A program made the translations under genes and the position numbers. The notes under the pieces are model-generated. The model was given only the letters and a program-made list of their open reading frames with translations, did no database searches and was not told the DNA's origin. Source: Rhipicephalus microplus (Eukaryota; Arthropoda; Arachnida; Ixodida; Ixodidae). Taken from it: DNA of 64,000 nt. Every line of letters begins with the position of its first letter. The stretch's first letter is position 1. This document shows, piece by piece, positions 39,501 to 45,365 of the stretch. The stretch spans positions 205,664,601-205,728,600 of the forward strand of contig NC_134701.1 in assembly GCF_043290135.1 (NCBI RefSeq). Reading direction: 5' to 3'.

Positions 39501-42500
39501 GCTACTCTACATTGGTTTTGTAACCAAGAGGCGACGCTTCGCGCCAATTGCGAGCTACATGAGTCTTTAGGCTTAGCTTTAAGAGCGGTTATAACAGTTG
39601 ATGGCCGTTTCTTTGTGCCATGGCTACTTTTTTGCTTAGCGAGAAATAAAACAGGCCGTTGTAGGTCCGGCGCCTAGTTTGTATGAGCGCATTGCTTACA
39701 CTAAACGGGGCTTGAATCATGAAGTGTATGAACGGCGGGTGCTTTAAACAACTTGTGGAGGGAGTCGCTTGTCTACCCATCATCGAAGTTCTATAGCAAT
39801 TGCGATGGTCTTCGATATTAAAGAAAAGAGAACACTGCCCGCCGAACTGCGGGCAGTGTACTGTGGTTGCACGCATTGAGAGGCATTATAGCGCTTACGC
39901 CTTCTTTCCCCAGCTTTCGATTTAATGAAGGGTTACACAGCACTTTGGAAAAGTTGTTAATGTTCCCCAGGGCCAGAATGTTTTAGATCCCATGTTCTAG
40001 ATGGAAATTGCCCTAAGCTTAGGCATGTGTAAAACAAATTTTAGATTACTCTATTGTCTAGACACCGCAAGAGAGCACAGATAAAGATAAGCATCGCAAA
40101 AAGTTGACACGAAAGAGCAGGCAGATCAAAAGTTCATTGATGAGCATATGCTTTTTCAGACTGTCATGCAGTCATATGTCGGCAACAATTACAAGCTTGT
40201 ATAGAAGAGGAACTAATGTCATGGAAGGTCATTCTCTTTAATGACATCCAGTTGGTCTGTCTCAACCGTGTATGGCACACGGGCACTGCTCGCTCTTGGG
40301 GTCTGCGAATTAAGCCACTAATCAAACTATCAGGCTACTGTTGCGCCAACATTCAATGAACACCTTTACAAGCTTAATAGTTTAGAGCCATAATACCCTA
40401 TTTGCTATACCTACAGCATGAGCACACAACCCGTATTTACTTTTAATGCATACAGCCAGTACTTAATGAATACAGACCACGTAATTCGCTAGTTCGAACT
40501 GCATTTTTTGCCGGTTTGGTATGAATCGATCCCCGCCATTTCGACCAACTGGTGTCGTCTGCTTGGATGGGTTCTTGTGGTTTCGACTGTGCTTGCCTGC
40601 AAAAAAGAAGTTGCAAAAATGAGAAAGCTCGAACGCGAAAAAGCTGTACCACCAACAAAAAGCAAAAGAAATGCCTGCAACATAAAACTGAGGCAACTGC
40701 TGCACTTTTGTGAATTAACGAAAACACTAATTCAGAAAGGCACCAAAATTCAAGACTGCGGCAAAATTTTTACGCCAGGAAAAAAATGCAGTGCACATGA
40801 ATCACGTGTCTTGCTGCTCTGAATCACGCTTGCTGCACGTGTCTGAATTTTCCCCGACATATCAGCAATACCAATGAATACAGTCGTTACTATGTAGCTT
40901 GCCAAGTAAGAGTACTTGTGCACTTCAGTTACATAATTTTCTCAGTCGATTTGCGATTGCATCGTTATACTATTTTCAGGGGGCATCATGTAAATGTGGG
41001 TTAAGTATCCGATATTGATGCTGAACACACTGACAATAATCACGACGAGCTGAAAGACAATGCAATGTCCGACCTTTAGACCAAGATCGGTAACTAGCTT
41101 TGGCTTGGCATATGTTGGCAGCTACATTGTCAAGTTAATAACAGAGTTTGGATGCAGATCCTGTGAAATCCTAGCCACAACATGAAACAAAAATGATCCA
41201 TTGTATGCACTGTTGCAAGGCCAATACAGGAGCAAGCTATGCTACTCGAGGCCAGAGTTTCTTGCTCGTTGAACAATTTAATTATTTCGTTTGAACGCGT
41301 GGCAACACATCTGCCCAGAACTCGTCGAGTATCAGTTGATACTCATTGAGTATCAGCTTGAATGCGCGCCAGCACTAAACTGCCCAGATAATGTGGACGA
41401 CAGCCACACGAAGTGATTCACAGCTTTATTTGGCGAGAAGTTCACGAGAATACGTCTCAAACCACGCAAAGAAGACCACCGACTCGCAAGGGAAGCCTGC
41501 CAATTATGCACACGAGCACTCCAGAAAGTTTATCAGACTGTGACCAAATGAACTCTTGATTCCCAACAAGAACAAAAAATGTTTCATCAAGCTGCTTCTT
41601 TTCGTATTAATGCCTATTTTGAGTTTAATTCTTTTTACCTTCGTAGAAATCAAAAAAACGCTTGCTAAGATGAATGTGAAGTGCGACAGGTATTACTCAA
41701 TAAAAAGTATTCGAAACAATTCGTCCGTATACTTTTTTTCTTCAGGTGCCTCTTGTTAAAATGTCCCTCAAATGTTAGCGATTCAGCATTTCCCAAATGC
41801 AAGTTACGCTGTTCGATCTTAGGCAGGGAATTCAGAAGGGTGGAAGGAATGGCCTATTTTAAGGATTCCCATGTATGCGAGCCTCAAGAGGTATGCATCA
41901 TGTGTAGCAACGGCAAAGCTAAAGGAGAGGACAATTCACATGTGCCACACGTCTATGCCGGGCCACGCCCATGGTATAGCTCAACTGGAGAGGGCGAGCA
42001 AGGGTTGGGCTGCAGCACCATGAACTAGCAGCTGTGAAAGGTGTGAACTAGACTAACCTTCACTGTGCTCACACTTTGCTATGTTATCTTGCTTTTTTTT
42101 TTCTTTGCGACGCGTTCTTGAGCGCTATGCAGCCAACCTCCGATTGGCTGCATAGCGCTCAAGAACGCGTCGCAAACTGAATAAAGTGGGATTAGTTCTC
42201 CTGGCACTGCTCGGGTCGTTTGTTTCCTGGACAAACTGTCATCCAGCCTTTGAATATGTAACAACACAAAGCGCAGGCCATGAAAGAGTGCATGCGAGCC
42301 ACTCCTCTAGTTTGGTCGTGGTACTGTGTAGGTTTTGTTGCCAGAGTCGCAGTTAAGGTTTCCAGAAGTTATGAATTGAAAATTCTGTTTTCTTTTTCAT
42401 TCACGCATTAGGCTATGTGGGTGCATCTTGCAAGGTACATCCACATAGCGTCTACGTGCTACATTCGAACCAAGTTATATAACAACGGACATGGGCCGGG

Positions 42501-44654
42501 CATGTAGCGCGTAGACAGGATAACAGCTGGTCATTAAGGGTAACTAACTGGATTCCCTGAGAAGGCAAGCGGGTTAGGGGGAGACAGAAGGTTAGGTGGG
42601 CAGATCAGATCAAGAAGTTTGTGGGTATAAATTGGCAGCAGCAAGCACAGGACTGGGTTAACTGGCGGAACATGGGAGAGGACTTTGTCCTGCAGTGGAC
42701 GTAGTCAGGCTGATGATGATGATATAACAATGCTCCATTAGTAATAATCTAACCACAAGAGGATGTTAGACGAGATCAAAACCTTTGTTTCATATAGTGT
42801 AAGTATAGAGGAGCCCCGCTGCAAAATTTGACCCATAAAACAAGTAGAAGCACCATGAACATATCGGACAAAAACACTTTGCAATAGCAAAACTATAAGT
42901 GCCCTTACAGTTCGTTGGTAGCAGTACATAGCAAGGGCATGACCTATAATGTGTGGCTCCTCAACATTACCCTCAAGATAAGGAAGCGTTCAATCATCTG
43001 AGGCTGCACGCCTTAACATATGTTGCAGCAACAAATAGACAAGTCATCTGTCGAGGTGCTCTTTTCAAGGCTGTTAAAAAAAACTGTACTAGTCCTTCAG
43101 CCTTGACAAGATTGCTTTGGCTGCGTATACTCCTCACCAATAGCAAATCTAGCGCAAGTAAAATTTCTAAGAAAATTTTATTTACACTAGATTTCACATT
43201 TGATGCCTCATCAAATGCAAAATTTGACTGTCCGAATACCGCATGAGTGATGTCTCCCACCTCACAGTCTCAGAAATGAGGGATGCCAAAAATCGTTACA
43301 AGGTGAAATGATTGTATGGTGCCGCAGATCACCAAAAATCTGTTTCAGATCACCAAAAATCTGTCACATGATGACATCACATAGCACTGAAGCTTGGTCA
43401 TCGATTGATATGTCGGGTTTAACGTCCCAAAACTACCATACGATTACAATAGACAACGTACAGGGAGGCTCTGGAAATTTTGACCACCTGGGGTTCTTTA
43501 TCGCGCACCCGAATCTGAGCACAAAGGTCTACAGTATATTCGCCTGCGTCGAAAATGCAATCACCGCAGCCAGGATTCCATCCAAGAAGCTTGGTCAAAT
43601 GTGGTCCAATCGCAAAGGCAATGCAAAAGCAGATGAGGTGCAAATCTTTGATCTTGCAGGTAGTGCAAAGAAGTGTTTAGTGCAGAAAGCTTTAATAGAT
43701 TGATATGTGGGGCTTAACGTCCCAAATCCACCATATGATTATGAGAGACGCCATAGTGGAGGGCTCTGGAAATTTTGACCACCTGGGGTTCTTCAACTAG
43801 TGCAGAAAGCTTCCAAAGGGTGGCGAGGCAGCATAAATTATAGGCCGACAAGTAAAAGAAGATGCCTTAAAGTAGTCTTAAAGGTGTACCGATGCAATTT
43901 TGAGACTTTGCAAAACTGACATTCTTTGTTTCCTTGGTATGCAGAGTGAAACACTCCACACACTAGATTCAGCCAACACTTACAAAAAAATTTTCTTTGA
44001 TTTTAATGTTTTTGTCACAGAGCATTAGCAGGTCAGCCCCACTGCAATGAACATCATCTCAATGAGTCAACACAGTTCCACCGTGTCTGCGAACTCTACG
44101 TCCTGCATGCTGTGTAAACCATAGAAATCACTTTCAGGGTCAGTGGACACAATGCCCTCATCATTGTTTACGTGCACCACAAGCTGGTGGCATCGCGAAA
44201 GGCCATCTTCCCACGACATCACACTGACATGACAAGTCAATGAGAAGCTGCCGCCTCAATATTGAAACCAAAAGTTTTCGTAAGGTAGCAGTATTAAAAA
44301 TACATACAATGTATTCCCAGGCACCACAATACACTTTTAAGGGTTCTTGACGTCCATGTTCTTATTTAGGGCAACACAAAAATATTTATAATTAGTGTCT
44401 GTACTCTAAGCGAATGCATAAGGGGTAAAAAAAAAAAACTCACCAGGGGTCTTCTTCGGAGTCTTTGTGGGCGTCTTGCTTGTGGCATTGTTACCCTGGC
44501 ATGCAGAGTGGTTTGATGAAGAGTTAACTAGCGCTGAGGTGGATAAAATGGTGGTGCTGGTGGTGTTCAGGACAGAGGAGTCCATCGTCTTGCATGAACG
44601 TGCATGCCCGCAGCTGTTGTTGAGGTCTTTGCTGTCCCTTTCCGTCAGTGGCAT
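17671..44654 (-). CDS. CDC20: CDC20/fizzy, APC/C co-activator (nine coding exons)
   Basis: Cdc20 activates the anaphase-promoting complex at metaphase and is the target of the spindle checkpoint. Joining exons 44654-44444, 40596-40481, 38982-38847, 34582-34457, 33159-32969, 30104-29775, 28946-28821, 28480-28363 and 17852-17671 gives a continuous 511-residue frame, close to the ~500 of animal Cdc20. Seen: C-box DRFIP at residues 93-97, a Mad2-interacting-type segment FRIMAY at 140-145, DRILD-like [15 protein letters not shown] before the propeller, WD40 blades from ~200 to ~490 including [14 protein letters not shown] and [10 protein letters not shown], and a terminal Ser-Ile-Arg (IR tail that docks on APC3). 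Splice phases agree at every junction. The usual N-terminal RWQRK block and a KEN box are not visible. The Fizzy-related paralogue is less likely given [12 protein letters not shown] and the tail. Confidence 0.93.
18118..19508. mobile_element. Tc1/mariner-like MITE split by a TTCGAA-rich MITE
   Basis: Outer ends TACAGCTGAATCC (18118) and GGTTTAATTGTA (to 19508) are imperfect inverted repeats starting and ending at TA. The interior, about 18175-19325, is an AT-rich element beginning TAGGCTTGTGTGAATATTCG and ending ATTCACTACTTTGCATGAGC. Similar elements occur at 21575-22290, 22328-28117 and 35849-36474. Confidence 0.55.
19510..20635. other. CDC20 last intron, no element recognised
   Basis: AT-rich intronic sequence with only short open frames. 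Confidence 0.5.
20656..20767 (-). mobile_element. Truncated Ruka SINE with 19-bp target duplication
   Basis: (TTGA)n tail complement, TTGTGGGGTTTAGCGTCCCA and CCGGAAATTTTGACCACCTG, ending at TTCTTTAACGT. It is flanked by a perfect 19-bp direct repeat GCCAACTGAAAACTGTCGA (20637-20655 and 20768-20786), the mark of LINE-mediated insertion. Confidence 0.92.
20930..21570. other. CDC20 last intron, no element recognised
   Basis: Short frames on both strands without domains or splice-site pairs. Confidence 0.5.
21575..22290. mobile_element. TTCGAA-rich MITE copy
   Basis: Shares with the copies at 18175-19325 and 22328-28117 the block CCACACGTAAC-CCTGTAAA-GTTTCACTGCA, the phrase AAGTATAnTAnATTTTAAA and an end ATTCACTAnTTGnACAAGCCT. 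Ends are imperfect inverted repeats around AGGCTTGTGC. Confidence 0.5.
22559..22705 (+). repeat. 5' LTR (147 bp)
   Basis: Begins TGTTACGCC and ends GGTCGTAACA, with 7-bp inverted termini (TGTTACG/CGTAACA). It includes AATAAA (22671-22676). I find no mismatch with the 3' LTR. Confidence 0.97.
22706..22808 (+). promoter_or_regulatory. gypsy leader; candidate primer-binding site
   Basis: The leader starts GAGTGGTGGAAGGTGCTGGG; a primer-binding site would be expected at the TGG a few bases after the LTR (22709 on). The priming tRNA was not identified. Confidence 0.4.
22809..24050 (+). CDS. gypsy Gag polyprotein with CCHC zinc knuckle
   Basis: 413 residues from the ATG at 22809 ([10 protein letters not shown]). 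The capsid-like N-terminal half includes [20 protein letters not shown] and [12 protein letters not shown], typical of Ty3/gypsy Gag. A nucleocapsid zinc knuckle [14 protein letters not shown] (CX2CX4HX4C) is encoded at about 23770-23811, followed by a Pro/Arg/Ser-rich basic tail. It forms the virus-like particle and packages RNA. The frame upstream (22800) has no ATG, so 22809 is chosen. It ends in GAA AAC TAA, where the pol frame is already open in -1. Confidence 0.93.
   Translation: MPDETEAREPVPSSSWPYHREPRTFSGRANDDVDSWLKHFKRVSNCNKWDAASQLSRVVFYLTDVALVWYENHEDILTTWERFVEEIKKCFGNSAAKKKLAEQSLAQRAQLSGETCTVYTEEILRLCREVDSSMSEEDKVGHLLKGIAEDVYNFLISRESLTSVSDVVRHCRTFETLKQRRIAPKFGRLANVTSVASIEAASTGDLSATIRQIVREELLRHGEMTRERAAATSPSYFPQDTTAPQLTVYEHPSVNATEVAGPRRIQQSSPVFYERSQYPQRFRSVRPYHPPTTDFIESRAYANARRREHFEERRRPRPAPVCYNCGLTGHISRYCDRSRIPRYDQWTSLTDKPAVPPFQGHWPTDSRPGGSFWHGHWRNNSPASDRSVTPPPAPRSHRSPSPRRRPSSPHQEN
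24047..27574 (+). CDS. gypsy Pol: protease, RT, RNase H, integrase
   Basis: Continuous frame in -1 relative to gag. Protease [11 protein letters not shown] with DTGA at 24176; RT with [20 protein letters not shown] and the catalytic CYLDDVV (YLDD at 25460-25471); RNase [14 protein letters not shown] (Asp at 25907); integrase with an HHCC finger ([10 protein letters not shown], then CAQCQAHK) and D,D35E residues at 26732, 26912 and 27020; then a GPF-type module ([12 protein letters not shown]). No ATG lies near the frame's start; the first is at 24119, just before the protease, so expression as Gag-Pol by -1 frameshifting near 24042-24048 is likely. All catalytic residues are present, so the copy may be active. 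Confidence 0.95.
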   Translation, partial: LNSAADGGEVAGDLLQNEIPPSVLMFKNKVEVFVDGVCTMALVDTGATVSIMSAAFKHRLGQKVMFLWEKATTFCGVGGNSLCPIGVCTAEVCLGDQVFVTEFTILPRSTHDIILGIDFLRMCGATVDCRNGEVYICDAAPGELLENSDREHGALRVSEDSIVPAFSAVCVPVYSSRIENSDSAFDALVEPFHLSCIKKNTLVPHCIVSLVQGRTGLWAVNCSAESVVLPGGLKLAKFKTYSPMAVAALSDAPGGASANTSTADSKLLPMIDKSLTTDKRRMLLDVLSKYVAIFDFSHDHAPSIPASRILHRINTGTAQPIRQKPYRVSPSERKIIDEQVRDMLQKGVIRESSSPWAAPVILVKKKDGTWRFCVDYRRLNSVTKRDVYPLPRIDDALDCLHSASYFSSIDLRSGYWQIPVHSMDKEKTAFVTPDGLYEFNVMPFGLCNAPATFERFMDTILRGLKWNICMCYLDDVVIFGRTFSEHNERVELVLKCIRNAGLVLNAKKCHFGARQTLVLGHLVNKDGIRPDPNKTAAVRAFKPPGSVKELRSFLGLCSYFRRFIPAFAEVAFPLTCLLRQGASFEWTPDCETSFNQLKFLLTSQPILRHFDPSAATEVHTDASGIGIGAVLIQRCNQVEHVIAYASRTLSKPERNYTVTEQECLALVFAVQRFRSYLYGRPFQVVTDHHSLCWLINLRDPSGRLARWALRLQEYNFTVSYKSGRKHADADCLSRMPVDATVCDADDFDHLIASVAPAFPDKATFETEQRKDVSLNPLFVIAQASTPESRFCVRDGLLYKKSISGTGSRFLLVVPEALRSSVLYAMHDDATSGHLGTTRTLHRTQERFYWPRMRQSVELYVASCAQCQAHKSLSAAPAGHLQPVTPPSSPFEQIGIDLVGPFPRSSKGNRWIVVCADHLTRYCETAALPSATAGQVSSFLLHSIILRHGPPRVIISDRGRQFTADVVEQLLRMCGSELRHSTPYHPQTNGLVERTIRTLVNMLSMYVASNHKNWDDVLPFVTYAFNTSQHETTGYSPFFLLYVRPPRYTLDTIFSFSDRDQSEISLAETLCLAEEARRLARLRTIASQDRSKVRYDSKHRQATYIPGDLVLVWKPLRKRGLCQKLLAHYIGPFVILDRLSAVDYRIARLTASGRRSRKTEVTHVARLKPFSQRDTA
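27598..27608 (+). promoter_or_regulatory. Polypurine tract of gypsy element
   Basis: GAGGGGGGAAA directly abuts the 3' LTR, the standard position for plus-strand priming. Confidence 0.85.
27609..27755 (+). repeat. 3' LTR (147 bp)
   Basis: Same sequence as the 5' LTR over the full 147 bp. Confidence 0.97.
28363..28480 (-). CDS. CDC20: CDC20 exon (WD40)
   Basis: Between acceptor TTAACAG and donor GTGAGT; encodes [20 protein letters not shown] and [17 protein letters not shown], the blade that in other Cdc20 proteins reads ILWSPHYKELISGHGFAQNQ-like. Ends with one base of the next Gly codon. Confidence 0.93.
28821..28946 (-). CDS. CDC20: CDC20 exon (WD40)
   Basis: 42 codons, phase 0: [20 protein letters not shown], then [11 protein letters not shown] and HIDTGSQ before donor GTGAGT. 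Confidence 0.95.
28980..29774. other. CDC20 intron; diverged MITE-like segments
   Basis: Around 29500-29670 short ATTAAATGGAA-like phrases and an AGTCAACTGTA end resemble the Tc1-like MITE family at 33201-33390. Nothing else is recognised. Confidence 0.4.
29775..30104 (-). CDS. CDC20: CDC20 exon (WD40 core)
   Basis: 110 codons in phase 0 between acceptor GTGCACAG and donor [64 protein letters not shown] and FTEHQAAVK. The most diagnostic Cdc20 segment. Confidence 0.96.
30105..32968. other. CDC20 intron (about 2.9 kb)
   Basis: AT-rich. Holds a degenerate Ruka copy (32500-32600) and a small Ruka-type fragment near 31688-31720 (GGGGTATCATGTGCCAAAAA). No exon-like segment found. Confidence 0.5.
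32500..32600 (-). mobile_element. Highly degenerate Ruka SINE fragment
   Basis: AACGTTTACCCAAATCTGAA, GCTACATTTTACCTCCGTCA and GCCGGCGATTGAATCAC keep the order of the Ruka head in minus orientation, with many substitutions. Confidence 0.6.
32969..33159 (-). CDS. CDC20: CDC20 exon (start of WD40 propeller), possible GC donor
   Basis: Encodes [36 protein letters not shown] and [19 protein letters not shown]. The first two bases complete a Tyr codon with the preceding exon. The frame joins the next exon only if the donor is CAG followed by GCACGT, a GC-AG intron; the nearby GT gives the wrong phase. Confidence 0.9.
33201..33390. mobile_element. Short Tc1/mariner-like MITE
   Basis: Ends TACAGTGGCCTC and GAGTCTACTGTA are imperfect inverted repeats beginning and ending in TA, with an internal AAATGGAA motif in both arms. 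Confidence 0.55.
33400..34100. other. CDC20 intron, nothing recognised
   Basis: Low-domain open frames only (for example 33437-33753); a small repeat of GAAACCTCA near 33755-33790. Confidence 0.5.
34107..34277. mobile_element. Tc1/mariner-like MITE (171 bp)
   Basis: TACACTCAAACTT at the left and AAGGTTTGAGTGTA at the right form inverted termini bounded by TA dinucleotides; TTCGTTATATC occurs internally. Confidence 0.7.
34457..34582 (-). CDS. CDC20: CDC20 exon
   Basis: Between acceptor TTTCACAG and donor [26 protein letters not shown], then [20 protein letters not shown] and F. Corresponds to the linker just before the propeller (RYIP..P.RILDAP-like). Confidence 0.94.
34583..35848. other. 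CDC20 intron, nothing recognised
   Basis: AT-rich, short frames only. Confidence 0.5.
35849..36474. mobile_element. TTCGAA-rich MITE copy
   Basis: Starts TAGGAGTGTGCGAACAGCGA and ends CCCTATGCGCACAAGCCTA; the interior shares CTTACAGGTTATCACTCGCA and CATTTGCATAGAGCCC with the copy at 18175-19325. The (AT)n tract begins at its right end. Confidence 0.6.
36475..36561. repeat. (AT)n microsatellite
   Basis: About 43 uninterrupted AT units; the (Ile-Tyr)n frame is an artefact. Confidence 0.98.
36804..37063 (+). pseudogene. Fossil of a pogo/Tigger-like transposase, N- and C-ends only
   Basis: One frame reads [20 protein letters not shown] (36810-36870), like the N-terminal helix-turn-helix of pogo/CENP-B-type transposases. 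Another reads [20 protein letters not shown] (about 36917-36976), like their C-terminal end. The DDE core is absent, so this is an internally deleted, non-autonomous copy. AATAAA lies at about 37131. Confidence 0.55.
37200..38846. other. CDC20 intron, nothing recognised
   Basis: No domains, paired splice sites or transposon ends seen. A short direct repeat (AATATGTGCCCAACAATG) occurs near 38655 and 38695. Confidence 0.5.
38847..38982 (-). CDS. CDC20: CDC20 exon (Mad2-binding region)
   Basis: Acceptor with a 20-base pyrimidine tract; encodes [40 protein letters not shown] and PPAPE plus one base. FRIMAYS matches the Mad2-interacting position; no KEN box appears. Confidence 0.9.
38983..40480. 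other. CDC20 intron, nothing recognised
   Basis: Starts with the A-rich strand of the exon's polypyrimidine tract. An inverted pair CTGCCCGC / GCGGGCAG lies at about 39835-39857. Confidence 0.5.
40481..40596 (-). CDS. CDC20: CDC20 exon with C-box
   Basis: Acceptor TTTTTTGCAG; encodes [16 protein letters not shown], then [20 protein letters not shown] and NY. DRFIP is the APC/C-binding C-box. The donor (TAC followed by GTGGTC) is weak; a GT three bases further would keep phase and add one Val. Confidence 0.88.
40597..42080. other. CDC20 intron, nothing firm
   Basis: About 41990-42050 carries the phrase GGGCTGCAGCACCATGAACTAG shared in part with the first kilobase of the window; otherwise unremarkable. 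Confidence 0.45.
42104..42176. repeat. Perfect 33-bp hairpin (7-nt loop)
   Basis: Arms 42104-42136 and 42144-42176 are perfect reverse complements around CCTCCGA; the outer ends read TTTGCGACGCG and CGCGTCGCAAA. It may lie inside a solo LTR: TGTTATC near 42083 and a TATGTAACA near 42254-42262 could be LTR termini, with TGAATAAAG in between. Confidence 0.9.
42483..42726 (+). pseudogene. RTE-like LINE 3' end, dead
   Basis: Reads [20 protein letters not shown] then IP, a stop, and [20 protein letters not shown], ending [14 protein letters not shown] and a (TGA)n tail. This is the typical C-terminus and simple-repeat tail of RTE-type LINEs. The in-frame TGA shows it is inactive. Confidence 0.8.
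42730..43400. other. CDC20 intron, nothing recognised
   Basis: Open frames 42953-43246 (+) and 42994-43260 (-) overlap each other and have no domain. Confidence 0.45.
43404..43580 (-). mobile_element. Ruka SINE, minus strand
   Basis: TGATATGTCGGGTTTAACGT, GGCTCTGGAAATTTTGACCA, CACCCGAATCTGAGCAC and a CAGCCAGGATTCCATCC head relic. More diverged than most copies. Confidence 0.82.
43694..43798 (-). mobile_element. Truncated Ruka SINE with 15-bp target duplication
   Basis: TGATATGTGGGGCTTAACGT through ACCTGGGGTTCTTCAAC. Flanked by TAGTGCAGAAAGCTT at 43679-43693 and 43799-43813. Confidence 0.9.
43815..44443. other. CDC20 intron, repeat-like
   Basis: 43870-44280 has no coding signal; TTAAAGGTGTACCGATGCAA near 43879 looks like the end of a dispersed element but no matching end was found. 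Confidence 0.35.
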
Positions 44655-44667
44655 GGTGCTGGTATCG
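44444..44667 (-). CDS. CDC20: CDC20 first coding exon
   Basis: Acceptor TTGCAG at 44668; the ATG at 44654 (CACCATGCC context) opens the 511-residue frame [16 protein letters not shown], followed by a Ser/Thr-rich segment and [12 protein letters not shown] before donor GTGAGT. TP repeats are expected Cdk sites in Cdc20 N-termini. If a further upstream coding exon exists, the true start could be earlier. Confidence 0.85.
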
Positions 44668-45125
44668 CTGCAAGTTTTAATTTCAATATACAAATCAACA
44701 GAAGTGAATTTGTAGGCACTGTCCACTTTTGTGGAACTTTCTGGGCAAAGTCAGATATGACTAAAGTTAGAAAGCTACCAAAACAAACAGAGCCGAGGGA
44801 ATTGCTTGGAATGTCAACAGTGTTTCAATATGAGGAGTTAATTTGAGGGGGGGGGGATGAGTGCGTGTTACGGCAGCTGCAACAAGAAGCAAGCCATAGC
44901 AAAGATCCAGAAGTCAAGACACTGACAACATCCACTTTTGCACACTCCCGCAGTGGTCATTAATGCTAGTATAGGAATTACTCAAACATCACGCATGCAA
45001 TCTTGTTATATTCACAGATTCCACCATGCTGACTGAGATAAGGTCAATTAACTAACACACAGCTTCCGATGTGCTATTTGCACTGTAATATGGGGACTTC
45101 TGTGAACAAGGCTGAATATTGATTT
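44668..45125. other. CDC20 intron, nothing recognised
   Basis: Short frames and a G run at 44848-44857 only. Confidence 0.5.
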
Positions 45126-45128
45126 TTG

Positions 45129-45365
45129 CCCCGTCGCGGTGGTCTAGTGGCTAAGGTACTCGGCTGCTGACCCGCAGGTCGCGGGTTCAAACCCCGGCTG
45201 CGGCGGCTGCATTTCCGATGGAGGCGGAAATGTCGTAGGCCCGTGTGCTCAGATTTGGGTGCACGTTAAAGAACCCCAGGTGGTCAAAATTTCCGGAGCC
45301 CTCCACTACGGCGTCTCTCATAATCATATGGTGGTTTTGGGACGTTAAACCCCACAAATCAATCA
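45129..45365 (+). mobile_element. Full-length Ruka SINE
   Basis: tRNA-like head with A box (GCGGTGGTCTAGTGGCTAAG) and B box (GCGGGTTCAAACCCC), CTGCGGCGGCTGCATTTCC body, AGATTTGGGTGCACGTTAAA core and a (CAAT)n-type tail. Imperfect 13-base flanking repeats (TGAATATTGATTT and TGAATATAGATTT) suggest the target duplication. Best reference copy in the window. Confidence 0.93.

Noticed and set aside
39444..39876. Opposed frames around 39.4-39.9 kb
   Set aside because: Neither shows a recognisable motif; likely chance or unrecognised repeat.
42083..42262. Solo LTR (TGTTAT to GTAACA)
   Set aside because: Termini and AATAAA fit, but no matching target duplication was found; kept only as a comment on the hairpin.
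45129..45205. tRNA gene
   Set aside because: It has A and B boxes but continues into the Ruka body without a closed acceptor stem; it is the SINE head.
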